From Pseudomonas sp. (GTDB lineage: Bacteria > Pseudomonadota > Gammaproteobacteria > Pseudomonadales > Pseudomonadaceae), in the NCBI GenBank assembly GCA_026398835.1, contig JAPLSD010000223.1, positions 1 to 10,354 of the forward strand: a stretch of 10,354 bases of DNA. Direction: 5' to 3'. The notes under the pieces were generated by a model. It saw nothing but the letters and a program-made list of their open reading frames with translations, did not search any database and was not told where the DNA came from. The stretch's first letter is position 1, and every line of letters starts with the position of its first letter. The position numbers were made by a program, and so were the translations under genes. Positions 1 to 6,001 of this stretch are shown here, piece after piece.

Positions 1-780
1 ACTGTCGAAGTCAGCAGCCATCCAGACTACAAGGCGGGGGACAAAGTCCTGCTTAATGGCTGGGGCGTAGGCGAAGGCCATTGGGGTGGTCTGGCGCAAA
101 AGGCCCGGCTGGACGGCGACTGGCTGATTCCGCTGCCTGCGGCGTTTACTCCGGCTCAGGCCATGGCTAGCGGCACCGCGGGTTATACGGCGATGTTGAG
201 TATCCTGGCGCTGGAGCGTAATGGCGTGAGACCGGATCAGGGTGAGGTGTTGGTAACTGGTGCTAACGGCGGTGTTGGCAGTTTTGCCATCGCCTTGTTG
301 GCCAAACTCGGTTATCGAGTGGTGGCGTCCACAGGTCGCACCTCAGAGCACGCCTATTTGCACCAGTTGGGGGCCAGCGAAATCATCGACCGGGCCAGTT
401 TGTCCGAACCTGGCAAGCCGCTGGCCAAAGAACGCTGGGCGGCGGTGATTGACTCAGTCGGCAGTCACACCCTGGCCAATGCCTGCGCCAGCACCCAAGC
501 CAATGGCACCGTGGCGGCCTGTGGACTGGCGCAAGGCATGGACTTTCCGGCGTCCGTTGCCCCTTTCATTTTGCGTGGAGTAACCTTGGCCGGGATCAAT
601 AGCGTGACCCAGCTCAAGGCCAATCGGATCATTGCCTGGGATCGCCTGGCCAAGGATCTGGACTTCACTTTGCTGCCGCTGATCAGTCATGAAATTGGCT
701 TGAGTGAAGCAATAGAGGCGGCGCCGCGATTACTCGCCGGTCAGTTGCGTGGTCGGGTTGTGGTGGATGTGAATCGTTAA
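1..780 (+). CDS. acuI: AcuI/YhdH-type NADPH-dependent acrylyl-CoA reductase / quinone oxidoreductase, 5' end missing
   Basis: The frame is open from base 1 to the TAA at 778-780, giving 259 visible residues. The family is about 325 residues long, so roughly the first 65 are outside the window. Visible residues 20-30 (NGWGVGEGHWG) and the Rossmann nucleotide-binding loop VTGANGGVGS (about 85-94) match the zinc-free medium-chain dehydrogenase group that contains E. coli YhdH/AcuI; a GTAGYTAML stretch precedes the loop and AACGLAQG lies further on. Characterised members reduce acryloyl-CoA to propionyl-CoA with NADPH in the cytoplasm, which detoxifies a reactive thioester. The similarity to YhdH runs along the whole visible part as I recall that sequence, so the family is firm and the physiological substrate is inferred. 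The next gene starts 18 nt downstream on the same strand, so the two are probably co-transcribed. Confidence 0.9.
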   Translation, partial: TVEVSSHPDYKAGDKVLLNGWGVGEGHWGGLAQKARLDGDWLIPLPAAFTPAQAMASGTAGYTAMLSILALERNGVRPDQGEVLVTGANGGVGSFAIALLAKLGYRVVASTGRTSEHAYLHQLGASEIIDRASLSEPGKPLAKERWAAVIDSVGSHTLANACASTQANGTVAACGLAQGMDFPASVAPFILRGVTLAGINSVTQLKANRIIAWDRLAKDLDFTLLPLISHEIGLSEAIEAAPRLLAGQLRGRVVVDVNR

Positions 781-798
781 TCAGGGAGTTTTTGCTCG

Positions 799-1257
799 AT
801 GGAAATCAAACAACTGGAAGTGTCACCTTTTACCGTGTCGGGCCTGCGTGTGCGTACGTTCAACAGCGCCGAACAGCAGGCAGGTACCGCCAGAATTGGC
901 CCGATGTGGGGGCGTTTTTTTGCCGAGGGCCTGTTCGACAAAATTGCGCACAAGCAACCGGAATCACTGGTTTATGGTGTGTACTCCAACTATGAGTCCG
1001 ATGCCTCGGGCCCGTTCGATGTCACCGCAGGGGTTGCAGTGGCAGCACCCGCGGCCGAATTCAAAACCATCGAGGTGCAGGGCGGCCAATACCTGGTCTT
1101 CGAAGCCAAGGGCCCCATGCCGGGTTGTGTGATCGAGGCCTGGGGGCAGATATGGGCCTGGTTCAACGAAAATCCGCAGACTAAACGCAAATTCGCTACA
1201 GACTTTGAGGCTTATACCGGTCCCGACAGCGTGGCGGTCCATATCGGGATTTTCTAA
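799..1257 (+). CDS. GyrI-like / AraC-type effector-binding domain protein
   Basis: This 152-residue protein consists of one stand-alone effector-binding fold (SOUL/GyrI-like superfamily), the ligand pocket that elsewhere sits at the C-terminus of AraC- and MerR-type regulators. Supporting features are the opening VSPFTVSGLRVRT, the central YGVYSNYESDASGPFDVTAGV, and the strand QYLVFEAKGPMP (about residues 97-108), whose Glu102 is at the position of the usual pocket acid. It has no DNA-binding domain. Family members bind small, often cationic or aromatic molecules, inhibit gyrase, or act as hydrolases, so the role here is open. The ATG at 799 is preceded by AGGGAG at 783-788, 10 nt away. The gene follows acuI by 18 nt. 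Its TAA (1255-1257) overlaps the ada stop on the other strand. Confidence 0.8.
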   Translation: MEIKQLEVSPFTVSGLRVRTFNSAEQQAGTARIGPMWGRFFAEGLFDKIAHKQPESLVYGVYSNYESDASGPFDVTAGVAVAAPAAEFKTIEVQGGQYLVFEAKGPMPGCVIEAWGQIWAWFNENPQTKRKFATDFEAYTGPDSVAVHIGIF

Positions 1258-2321
1258 GCCTGGGTCTCACGCTCCAGCAACTGGCGTTTGCGCTCCACGC
1301 CCCAGCGATAGCCCGAGAGATTGCCGTCGCTGCGAACCACTCGGTGGCAGGGGATCGCCACCGCCAGACTGTTGGCACCACAGGCTTGTGCCACGGCGCG
1401 GAACGATTTCGGTGCGCCGATGCGCTGGGCGATTTCGGCGTAGCTGGCGGTGCTGCCTGCCGGGATCTCCCGCAGCGCCATCCATACTCGTTCTTGAAAA
1501 GCCGTGCCGCGCAAATCCAGGGGCAAATCCAGGCCAATGGCCGGCGCTTCAATAAAACCCACCACCTTGGCAATCAGTTGTTCAAAATCATGATCGGCGC
1601 CAATCAGATTGGCGCGGGGGAATTTGTCCTGCAGGTCATGGACGAGGGCATCGGGATCGTCCCCCAACAGAATCGCGCAGACCCCACGATTGCTTTGTGC
1701 GACCAATATCGCGCCCAGTGAGCATTGGCCAACGGCAAAACGGATGTCGGCGTTCAGCCCGCCGGCGCGGTAGTCGCCGGGTTTCATGCCGAGCAGGTTA
1801 TCGGCTGACTCGTAGAAGCGACTGTTGGAGTTGAAGCCGGCGTGATACAGCGCGTCCGTCACCGAGTTGCCATCTTCGAGCCGCTCACGGACTTTGCGCG
1901 AGCGGTGACCTGTGGCATAGCCCTTGGGCGTCAGGCCGGTGAGCGCTTTGAAGACCCGGTGAAAGTGAAAGGCGCTCATGCCCGCCACCTGCGCCAATTC
2001 TTTCAGGCTGGGCAGGGTTTCGGCGGATTCAATCTGGCGACAGGCTGTTGCGACCAGCGCCGAGTGCTGCGCCGCGACATCTGTCTGGTCAGCCGCAGCG
2101 CGTTTACTCGGACGATAACCGGCGGCCTGCGCCGCTTCAGCGGTGTCAAAAAATTCGACGTTTTCAGGTTTTGGCAGGCGCGCCAGGCTGCTCGGCCGGC
2201 AATAGATTCCGGTGGTTTTCACCGCATAGACAAACTGACCGTCCGCGCGTGGATCTCGTGCCAGCACGGCTGACCAGCGGGGATCGTTCTCTGTCGTGGT
2301 TTTTGCGCAGGCGGATGTCAT
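1254..2321 (-). CDS. ada: Ada: methylated-DNA--[protein]-cysteine S-methyltransferase / AraC-type regulator with a degenerate zinc site
   Basis: The 355 residues follow the E. coli Ada layout: N-terminal methyl-phosphotriester domain (about 10-80), AraC-type helix-turn-helix domain (about 88-185) and C-terminal O6-methylguanine methyltransferase domain (about 190-350). The C-terminal acceptor motif IPCHRVVRSDG is intact with Cys325, so O6-methylguanine and O4-methylthymine repair should work. The N-terminal acceptor Cys41 (TGIYCRPS) is also present. However, the other three zinc ligands known from E. coli Ada (Cys42, Cys69, Cys72) correspond to Ser45, Ser72 and Ala75 (YRPSKRA). I confirmed these on the reverse-complement codons AGC, AGT and GCT. 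Methyl-phosphotriester repair, and the methylation-switched DNA binding that drives the adaptive response, may therefore be altered or lost. The ATG at 2321 gives the expected N-terminus but has only a weak ribosome binding site. It lies 88 nt after alkB and is probably in its operon. Confidence 0.93.
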   Translation of the reverse strand: MTSACAKTTTENDPRWSAVLARDPRADGQFVYAVKTTGIYCRPSSLARLPKPENVEFFDTAEAAQAAGYRPSKRAAADQTDVAAQHSALVATACRQIESAETLPSLKELAQVAGMSAFHFHRVFKALTGLTPKGYATGHRSRKVRERLEDGNSVTDALYHAGFNSNSRFYESADNLLGMKPGDYRAGGLNADIRFAVGQCSLGAILVAQSNRGVCAILLGDDPDALVHDLQDKFPRANLIGADHDFEQLIAKVVGFIEAPAIGLDLPLDLRGTAFQERVWMALREIPAGSTASYAEIAQRIGAPKSFRAVAQACGANSLAVAIPCHRVVRSDGNLSGYRWGVERKRQLLERETQA

Positions 2322-2410
2322 GGGGTTTTACTCGTTTGCAGGTTCGGCTCAGATTAGCCAGCCAGAAGGGCGAGGGCACTCCGGGTCTTGCGGTCAAATT
2401 CCGCTTTTCA

Positions 2411-3076
2411 TCAGTCAGCGGTGCGAAAGGTGAAGTTGATGCGCTGGGCACCCAGCTGCGGGTGCACACCGTCCTTCAACGGCAGTATGCCGTGATAACG
2501 CAATCGATCCACTCCACCCCACACCACGATGTCTCCATGAAACAGCGGCACCCGTTGGCTTTTATCACTGCGTACATGACCGCCGAACAAAAACATGGCC
2601 GGTAATCCAAGGGATACCGAAACGATCGGCGCACTGTAAGAGCGTTCGTTCTTGTCTTGGTGCAAGGACATCCTGGCCCCCGGTACGTAATGGTTGATCA
2701 GGCAGGAGTCCGGCATGAAATCGCTGAATCCTGCTTCCAGTGCCGCTGCCTGAGCCAGCTCCAGAAACACGGCGGGCATGTCGGGCCATGGCTGACCGGT
2801 TAGTGGATCGATGCGGGTGTAGCGGTAGCCGCATCGATCAGTGGTCCAGCCGAGCGTGCCGCAACTGCTCAAACCAACCGACATGGTAAAGCCGCCGGGT
2901 GTGACCATTTGCCGAAACGGTGCTGCCCGCAGAACCCTTTCCAGCGCAGGCAACAATCGATCTGTCCAAGGCAGGGCAAACCCTCTGAGCACGAAGGATT
3001 GCTCGCCGATCCGTTCGGTTTTGGCAGGTTGTTGAACGTCCGCATTGGCAAATAGATCAATGGTTGTCGAGCTCAT
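2411..3076 (-). CDS. alkB: AlkB: alpha-ketoglutarate/Fe(II)-dependent DNA/RNA alkylation-damage dioxygenase
   Basis: AlkB oxidatively removes methyl groups from 1-methyladenine and 3-methylcytosine in DNA and RNA, releasing formaldehyde. The 221-residue product has the E. coli (216 aa) landmarks: PFRQMVTPGGFTMSV (53-67), CGTLGWTTD (72-80), the iron ligands in SLHQDK (His139, Asp141) and YHGI (His195), and the 2-oxoglutarate and substrate arginines in QRINFTFR (Arg212, Arg218). All are offset by 8 from E. coli numbering. I chose the ATG at 3076, four nucleotides after the stop of the upstream oxygenase gene, because it gives an N-terminus (IDLFANAD) that matches E. coli AlkB. An in-frame ATG at 3091 with GGAG 12 nt upstream is a second possibility and would overlap the upstream gene. 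It is translated between the oxygenase and ada, so the three form an alkylation-repair group. Confidence 0.95.
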   Translation of the reverse strand: MSSTTIDLFANADVQQPAKTERIGEQSFVLRGFALPWTDRLLPALERVLRAAPFRQMVTPGGFTMSVGLSSCGTLGWTTDRCGYRYTRIDPLTGQPWPDMPAVFLELAQAAALEAGFSDFMPDSCLINHYVPGARMSLHQDKNERSYSAPIVSVSLGLPAMFLFGGHVRSDKSQRVPLFHGDIVVWGGVDRLRYHGILPLKDGVHPQLGAQRINFTFRTAD

Positions 3077-3080
3077 GTCA

Positions 3081-3857
3081 TCACTGCGCATCGTGAAATA
3101 TGACTCCAAGCGTATGCCGTTTACCCGTGTGCAGGCGACTTACACCGTGACGCAAGGTGACTCTGTAGAAGCCGCGAACGCCTTGTACCGGCCGGTGATG
3201 CACGGCAAAAATCACTGCATCGCCTTTCTTCAGACCAATAACCTGCGGTCGTGACTGCATGCGGGGGCGATGTTCAGTGATGACGAACTCACCGCCGGTA
3301 AAGTCTTCTCCAGGCTCGGACAGCAAAATCGCCACCTGCACTGGGAATACGTGTTCGCCGTACAGATCCTGATGCAGGCAGTTGTAGTCCTCGGGTCCAT
3401 ATTGCAGCAACAAGGGCGTCGGTCGCTGCTGTCCGGCTTCGTGGCAGCGCTGGAGGAAGTCCTCATGCTCTACCGGATAGCGAACGGGCAGGTTCATGTG
3501 TTCGTTCCAGCGGTTGGCCAGCGCAACCAGTTTTGGATACAGCGCACCCCGTAATTGGGCAACAATGCCCGGTAGCGGATACCTGAAATATTTATATTCG
3601 CCTCGACCGAAGCCGTGTCGGGCCATCAGTACGTGAGAGCGGAACAGCGCTTGATGGTCATACAAAGCGCTCAGGCTGTCGCAGTCGGTTGCACCGAGGA
3701 GTCCGGTAAGGATGGCGCTGCCGTTCTGGTCAAGACTTTGCTCGATAGCAGCCCAGTCCAGAGCGGCGAGATGCTGGCCAAGAACCTGCTGGCTCATCTC
3801 TGTGCGCCACGGCGAACAGGTGGAAGGTGATTCGTTGAGGGGGTGTGCAAGGGACAT
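3081..3857 (-). CDS. 2OG-Fe(II) oxygenase of the alkylation-repair operon, substrate unknown
   Basis: This 258-residue protein is a non-haem iron, 2-oxoglutarate-dependent oxygenase. The metal triad is visible as CLHQDLYG (His162, Asp164) and RHGVSR (His237). Arg247 lies exactly ten residues after His237, where the 2-oxoglutarate-binding basic residue is expected. Between them, VAILLSEPGEDFTGGEFV resembles the prolyl-hydroxylase-type core, and GLKKGDAVIF follows. It is not AlkB-like outside the fold. From memory, relatives are often found beside ada/alkB in proteobacteria and annotated only as 2OG-Fe(II) oxygenase; a role in alkylation damage is inferred from context. The ATG at 3857 has GGAG 9 nt upstream and is preferred over an in-frame ATG at 3797 (residue 21), which has no good ribosome binding site. 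It is the first gene of the group, and alkB starts 4 nt after its TGA. Confidence 0.88.
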   Translation of the reverse strand: MSLAHPLNESPSTCSPWRTEMSQQVLGQHLAALDWAAIEQSLDQNGSAILTGLLGATDCDSLSALYDHQALFRSHVLMARHGFGRGEYKYFRYPLPGIVAQLRGALYPKLVALANRWNEHMNLPVRYPVEHEDFLQRCHEAGQQRPTPLLLQYGPEDYNCLHQDLYGEHVFPVQVAILLSEPGEDFTGGEFVITEHRPRMQSRPQVIGLKKGDAVIFAVHHRPVQGVRGFYRVTLRHGVSRLHTGKRHTLGVIFHDAQ

Positions 3858-3891
3858 GGCCTGACTCCTGAACCAAAGGTTGAGGTCTGCC

Positions 3892-3920
3892 AGTCTAGGG
3901 AGCGTTCATGCCGCTGACAC
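3892..3920 (-). promoter_or_regulatory. possible sigma70 promoter of the oxygenase-alkB-ada group
   Basis: On the minus strand, GTGTCA (3920-3915) and TAGACT (3897-3892) are separated by 17 nt, each matching 4 of 6 consensus bases. The distance to the first start codon is about 35 nt. No good copy of the E. coli Ada box (AAAGCGCA) is present here, which fits an operon that is not under a classical Ada switch, but the Ada box of this species is unknown to me. Confidence 0.3.
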
Positions 3921-4016
3921 TCCGTCGCTTGCGGTCGAATGTCGAAGGGGGCGCAGGTAGTCAATCAAGACACGGGGAGCGTGACGTCCATGTTGCTCCG
4001 GTGTGCTTGCGTCGCC

Positions 4017-4187
4017 TTACAGCGCTTTGCTCACGTTGACATCGCTGATGATGTCGTCGGTCTGGCCATGAATGACCGCCAGTGCGGCTTTGGCTTCTTC
4101 AACGGTGCCGGACTCAAGCTGAGCGAATTCGAAACGACGCTCGCCATTGAGTTTGTATTTGATGACGTACTTGGTCGTTTGGGTCAC
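4017..4187 (-). CDS. 56-residue protein of unknown function, GTG start
   Basis: This small reading frame runs from GTG (4187-4185) to TAA (4019-4017). Its translation begins MTQTTKYVIKYKLNGERR and ends SDVNVSKAL. The start is supported by AGGAA about six nucleotides upstream, with a second AAGGAA just before it. The residue mix looks like a folded cytosolic protein: a beta-hairpin-like start (KYVIKYKLNGERRFEF), then an acidic helix (ESGTVEEAKAALAVIHGQ). There is no signal peptide or membrane segment. It lies 52 nt downstream of the DUF1883 gene on the same strand and is probably co-transcribed with it. I do not recognise the family. Confidence 0.7.
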   Translation of the reverse strand: MTQTTKYVIKYKLNGERRFEFAQLESGTVEEAKAALAVIHGQTDDIISDVNVSKAL

Positions 4188-4239
4188 GGTCGTTCCTGTT
4201 CCTTTTTAGTCGTGGGGCGGGGCAGTGCGGGAGCCGGTT

Positions 4240-4542
4240 TCAGCGCAGTTTCGAGCTGGAGCGGCGGATGATCTTGATCGAATGGGTCAGGGTCGGTTTG
4301 CGGGTTACGCTGATGGCTCTATTGTTGACCGTGTCGATGGTGATGTTCCAGAAACCGGTGCTGGGGGCAGTGATCTTCGCCGGGAACTTGTCGAACGCGC
4401 CGCCGTGATAGGTATGACGACCGCCATTTTTGAAGCTGCGGAAGTTGGCGTCGTTCATCAGTCGGATGTTGCAAACCTGGGAGCATTCGATGACGACGAT
4501 ATCGTCTTCATTGAGGTGCTCGCGCTGGTGGATAAATTTCAT
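4240..4542 (-). CDS. DUF1883 domain protein
   Basis: The 100-residue product opens with MKFIHQREHLNEDDIVVIEC and carries CNIRLMNDANF (about 24-34), GGRHTYHGG (40-48) and PSTGFWNITID (60-70). This is the pattern I associate with Pfam DUF1883, a small beta-rich domain of unknown function. It fills almost the whole protein; only a basic tail (about residues 80-100, ending IIRRSSSKLR) extends beyond it. The ATG at 4542 is preceded by a strong GGAGG 6 nt upstream. There is no signal peptide, so it is expected in the cytoplasm. It is followed by the 56-residue gene and is divergent to the lipoprotein gene at 4752. No promoter for it stands out in the 209-nt gap. Confidence 0.85.
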   Translation of the reverse strand: MKFIHQREHLNEDDIVVIECSQVCNIRLMNDANFRSFKNGGRHTYHGGAFDKFPAKITAPSTGFWNITIDTVNNRAISVTRKPTLTHSIKIIRRSSSKLR

Positions 4543-4751
4543 GGGCGCCTCCAGAAGGGCTTTTTCTACAAAATCAAAACGATAGCATGGGCAATGGCGC
4601 AGTTTATCAGCCCAAAGGGTTTATTATCGGACTGAGGCGGACGGCTTTGACAATTAAAAACAGTTATTTGGGATTTTATGAGAGATAAACCCCTGCGTCC
4701 CGGAGAAAAACCGCATTTGCGCTGTCCGACCGTCTTTATCGGAGGTTTTTT

Positions 4752-5102
4752 ATGAAGTGGGCTGTATGGGTTCTGGCCTTGGCCATGAGTGGTTGTGCGA
4801 CGGTCGCGGACATCCAGCAGACGCGGCCAACCATGGTCGTGATCTCGGGAAAAAGTCCGCAGGACTACGCCACTTGTGTGACAAAAAAACTGGCCAGTAG
4901 CCGTGGTGCCCTACAGATCGAGCCGCACAAGGACGGCGTGAGGGTTATCGTCCCGCAAAAATTTTCTTCGGGCCCGGCCGCAGTGTTCGATATTGAAGAT
5001 CGATCCAGTGGCAGCAGCATCAAGCTGTTTGAGCGGATGTCCAATGTGCCGCTACGACCCCGGGATGTGCGCAATGCGGCCGAGGAGTGTATTTCCGGCT
5101 GA
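4752..5102 (+). CDS. small putative lipoprotein
   Basis: The 116-residue product begins with a short signal peptide (MKWAVWVLALAMSGC) that ends in a lipobox-like MSGC with Cys15. Met at position -3 is less common than Leu, but the layout is otherwise standard. After cleavage the residue following the lipidated cysteine is Ala, not Asp, which favours outer-membrane sorting under the E. coli rule. The mature part has two further cysteines (Cys42, Cys113) that could form a disulfide, and no domain I recognise. The start is clear: GGAGG lies 6 nt upstream of ATG 4752. The gene ends in its own terminator at 5141-5193 and seems to be transcribed alone. Confidence 0.78.
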   Translation: MKWAVWVLALAMSGCATVADIQQTRPTMVVISGKSPQDYATCVTKKLASSRGALQIEPHKDGVRVIVPQKFSSGPAAVFDIEDRSSGSSIKLFERMSNVPLRPRDVRNAAEECISG

Positions 5103-5140
5103 TTGCAGTTCGTTCTTATTGCGAGCGCCAGTTCATTTAG

Positions 5141-5193
5141 AAGCTTGACCCTGCACGAGCACAGTTTGTTTGTGCAGGGTCAGGCTTTTTTTT
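5141..5193 (+). terminator. strong intrinsic terminator after the lipoprotein gene
   Basis: Arms 5141-5156 and 5172-5187 pair over 16 bp with a single U-G wobble (5145/5183) around a 15-nt loop, followed by eight T (5186-5193). The loop can fold further: GCACA (5159-5163) could compete for TGTGC (5171-5175). It separates the lipoprotein gene from tsdBA. Confidence 0.92.
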
Positions 5194-5284
5194 GCCTTGC
5201 AGGTACGCAGAATCATGCAGGTCGAGTCAGTGTCTGAAGCTGTGTGTCGCGCCTATTTCAGTTGACGTTGTGGCTGACAGCCTA

Positions 5285-5332
5285 TTGACCTACTACCTTT
5301 AGACTTATTCTTTGTGGGCCTAAGCATATAAC
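5285..5332 (+). promoter_or_regulatory. candidate activator-dependent promoter region of tsdBA
   Basis: TATAAC at 5327-5332 is a good -10 match (5 of 6) placed 18 nt before the tsdB start codon. No -35 hexamer lies 16-18 nt upstream of it. Instead there is TTGACCTACTACCTTTAGAC (5285-5304), whose repeated CCTA/CTACC steps (CCTA also at 5281) could be an activator site. The regulator is not known from this sequence. Confidence 0.35.
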
Positions 5333-5350
5333 TAGAAAATGGAGTTCGAC

Positions 5351-6001
5351 ATGGTCTCTCTGTATCGCATCGTGCTGAGCAGTCTGATGCTGTTGGCGTT
5401 TAATAGCGCCAACGCCCTGGATGGCCAAAAGATCTTTACTCAAGGAGGCACGCAGCCCGGCGCGACGGCTTGCCTGGCCTGTCATGGCCCTGATGGATTG
5501 GGCCTGGCGGCTGCCGGGTTTCCCCGGTTGGCCGGTATTTCAGCGGGTTACTTGAGAAAGCAATTGCAGGATTTCAAGAGTGGATCTCGAGTAAGTCCGG
5601 TCATGCAGTCGATTGCCCAAGCCTTGACCGAAGAAGAAATTCAGGCAGTGACTACTACGCTGGCAGCCATGCTTGCGCCCAAAACGCCGGTCATCACCCG
5701 CAGTGAGTCGCCGAAGAGCCCGGGCGAAAAACTCGCGTTACGCGGTGCCTGGGATCGACAGATTCCTGAGTGTGTGATGTGCCATGGGCCAGGTGGCGTG
5801 GGTGTCGGCGATGCCTTTCCACCTCTGGCCGGTCAGTCCTTGGGCTATCTGGTAGCGCAATTGAACGCCTGGCGTGATGGTTCACGGCGTAATGACCCAG
5901 ATGACTTGATGGGGCACATTGCCAAGTCCTTGAGCGTGGATGAGATCAAGGCTGTGGCGGACTATTTCGCATCGGTGAACAGCCAGGAGGCCGCGCAATG
6001 A
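5351..6001 (+). CDS. tsdB: dihaem c4-type cytochrome, TsdB-like electron partner
   Basis: From ATG 5351 the product has 216 residues. This start has GGAG 6 nt upstream; a longer in-frame ATG at 5339 has none. A signal peptide (residues 1 to about 22, ending NSANA) is followed by two cytochrome c domains of similar build. The haem sites are CLACH (Cys41, Cys44, His45) and CVMCH (Cys141, Cys144, His145), with probable distal ligands Met85 (SPVMQSIA) and Met187 (DDLMGHIA). This is the cytochrome c4 layout. In characterised tsdBA operons the small dihaem TsdB is encoded directly before TsdA and passes its electrons to the respiratory chain. The 4-nt overlap with the next gene supports that assignment here. 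Expected location is the periplasm. A generic c4 is the alternative. Confidence 0.85.
   Translation: MVSLYRIVLSSLMLLAFNSANALDGQKIFTQGGTQPGATACLACHGPDGLGLAAAGFPRLAGISAGYLRKQLQDFKSGSRVSPVMQSIAQALTEEEIQAVTTTLAAMLAPKTPVITRSESPKSPGEKLALRGAWDRQIPECVMCHGPGGVGVGDAFPPLAGQSLGYLVAQLNAWRDGSRRNDPDDLMGHIAKSLSVDEIKAVADYFASVNSQEAAQ

Noticed and set aside
1842..2605. Plus-strand frames of 143 and 185 codons within ada and the alkB end
   Set aside because: They lie antisense to well-identified ada and alkB and show no family features.
3939..4271. 110-codon plus-strand frame across the 56-residue gene
   Set aside because: It is antisense to a frame with a better ribosome binding site and a protein-like composition; I judge the minus-strand gene to be the real one.
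4225..4635. 136-codon plus-strand frame across the DUF1883 gene
   Set aside because: It covers the DUF1883 gene in antisense, has no ribosome binding site of note and no recognisable protein features.
4647..4652. Perfect -35 hexamer TTGACA upstream of the lipoprotein gene at 4752
   Set aside because: No acceptable -10 hexamer lies 16-18 nt downstream (GGGATT at 17 nt; TATGAG only at 24 nt), so I did not call a promoter.
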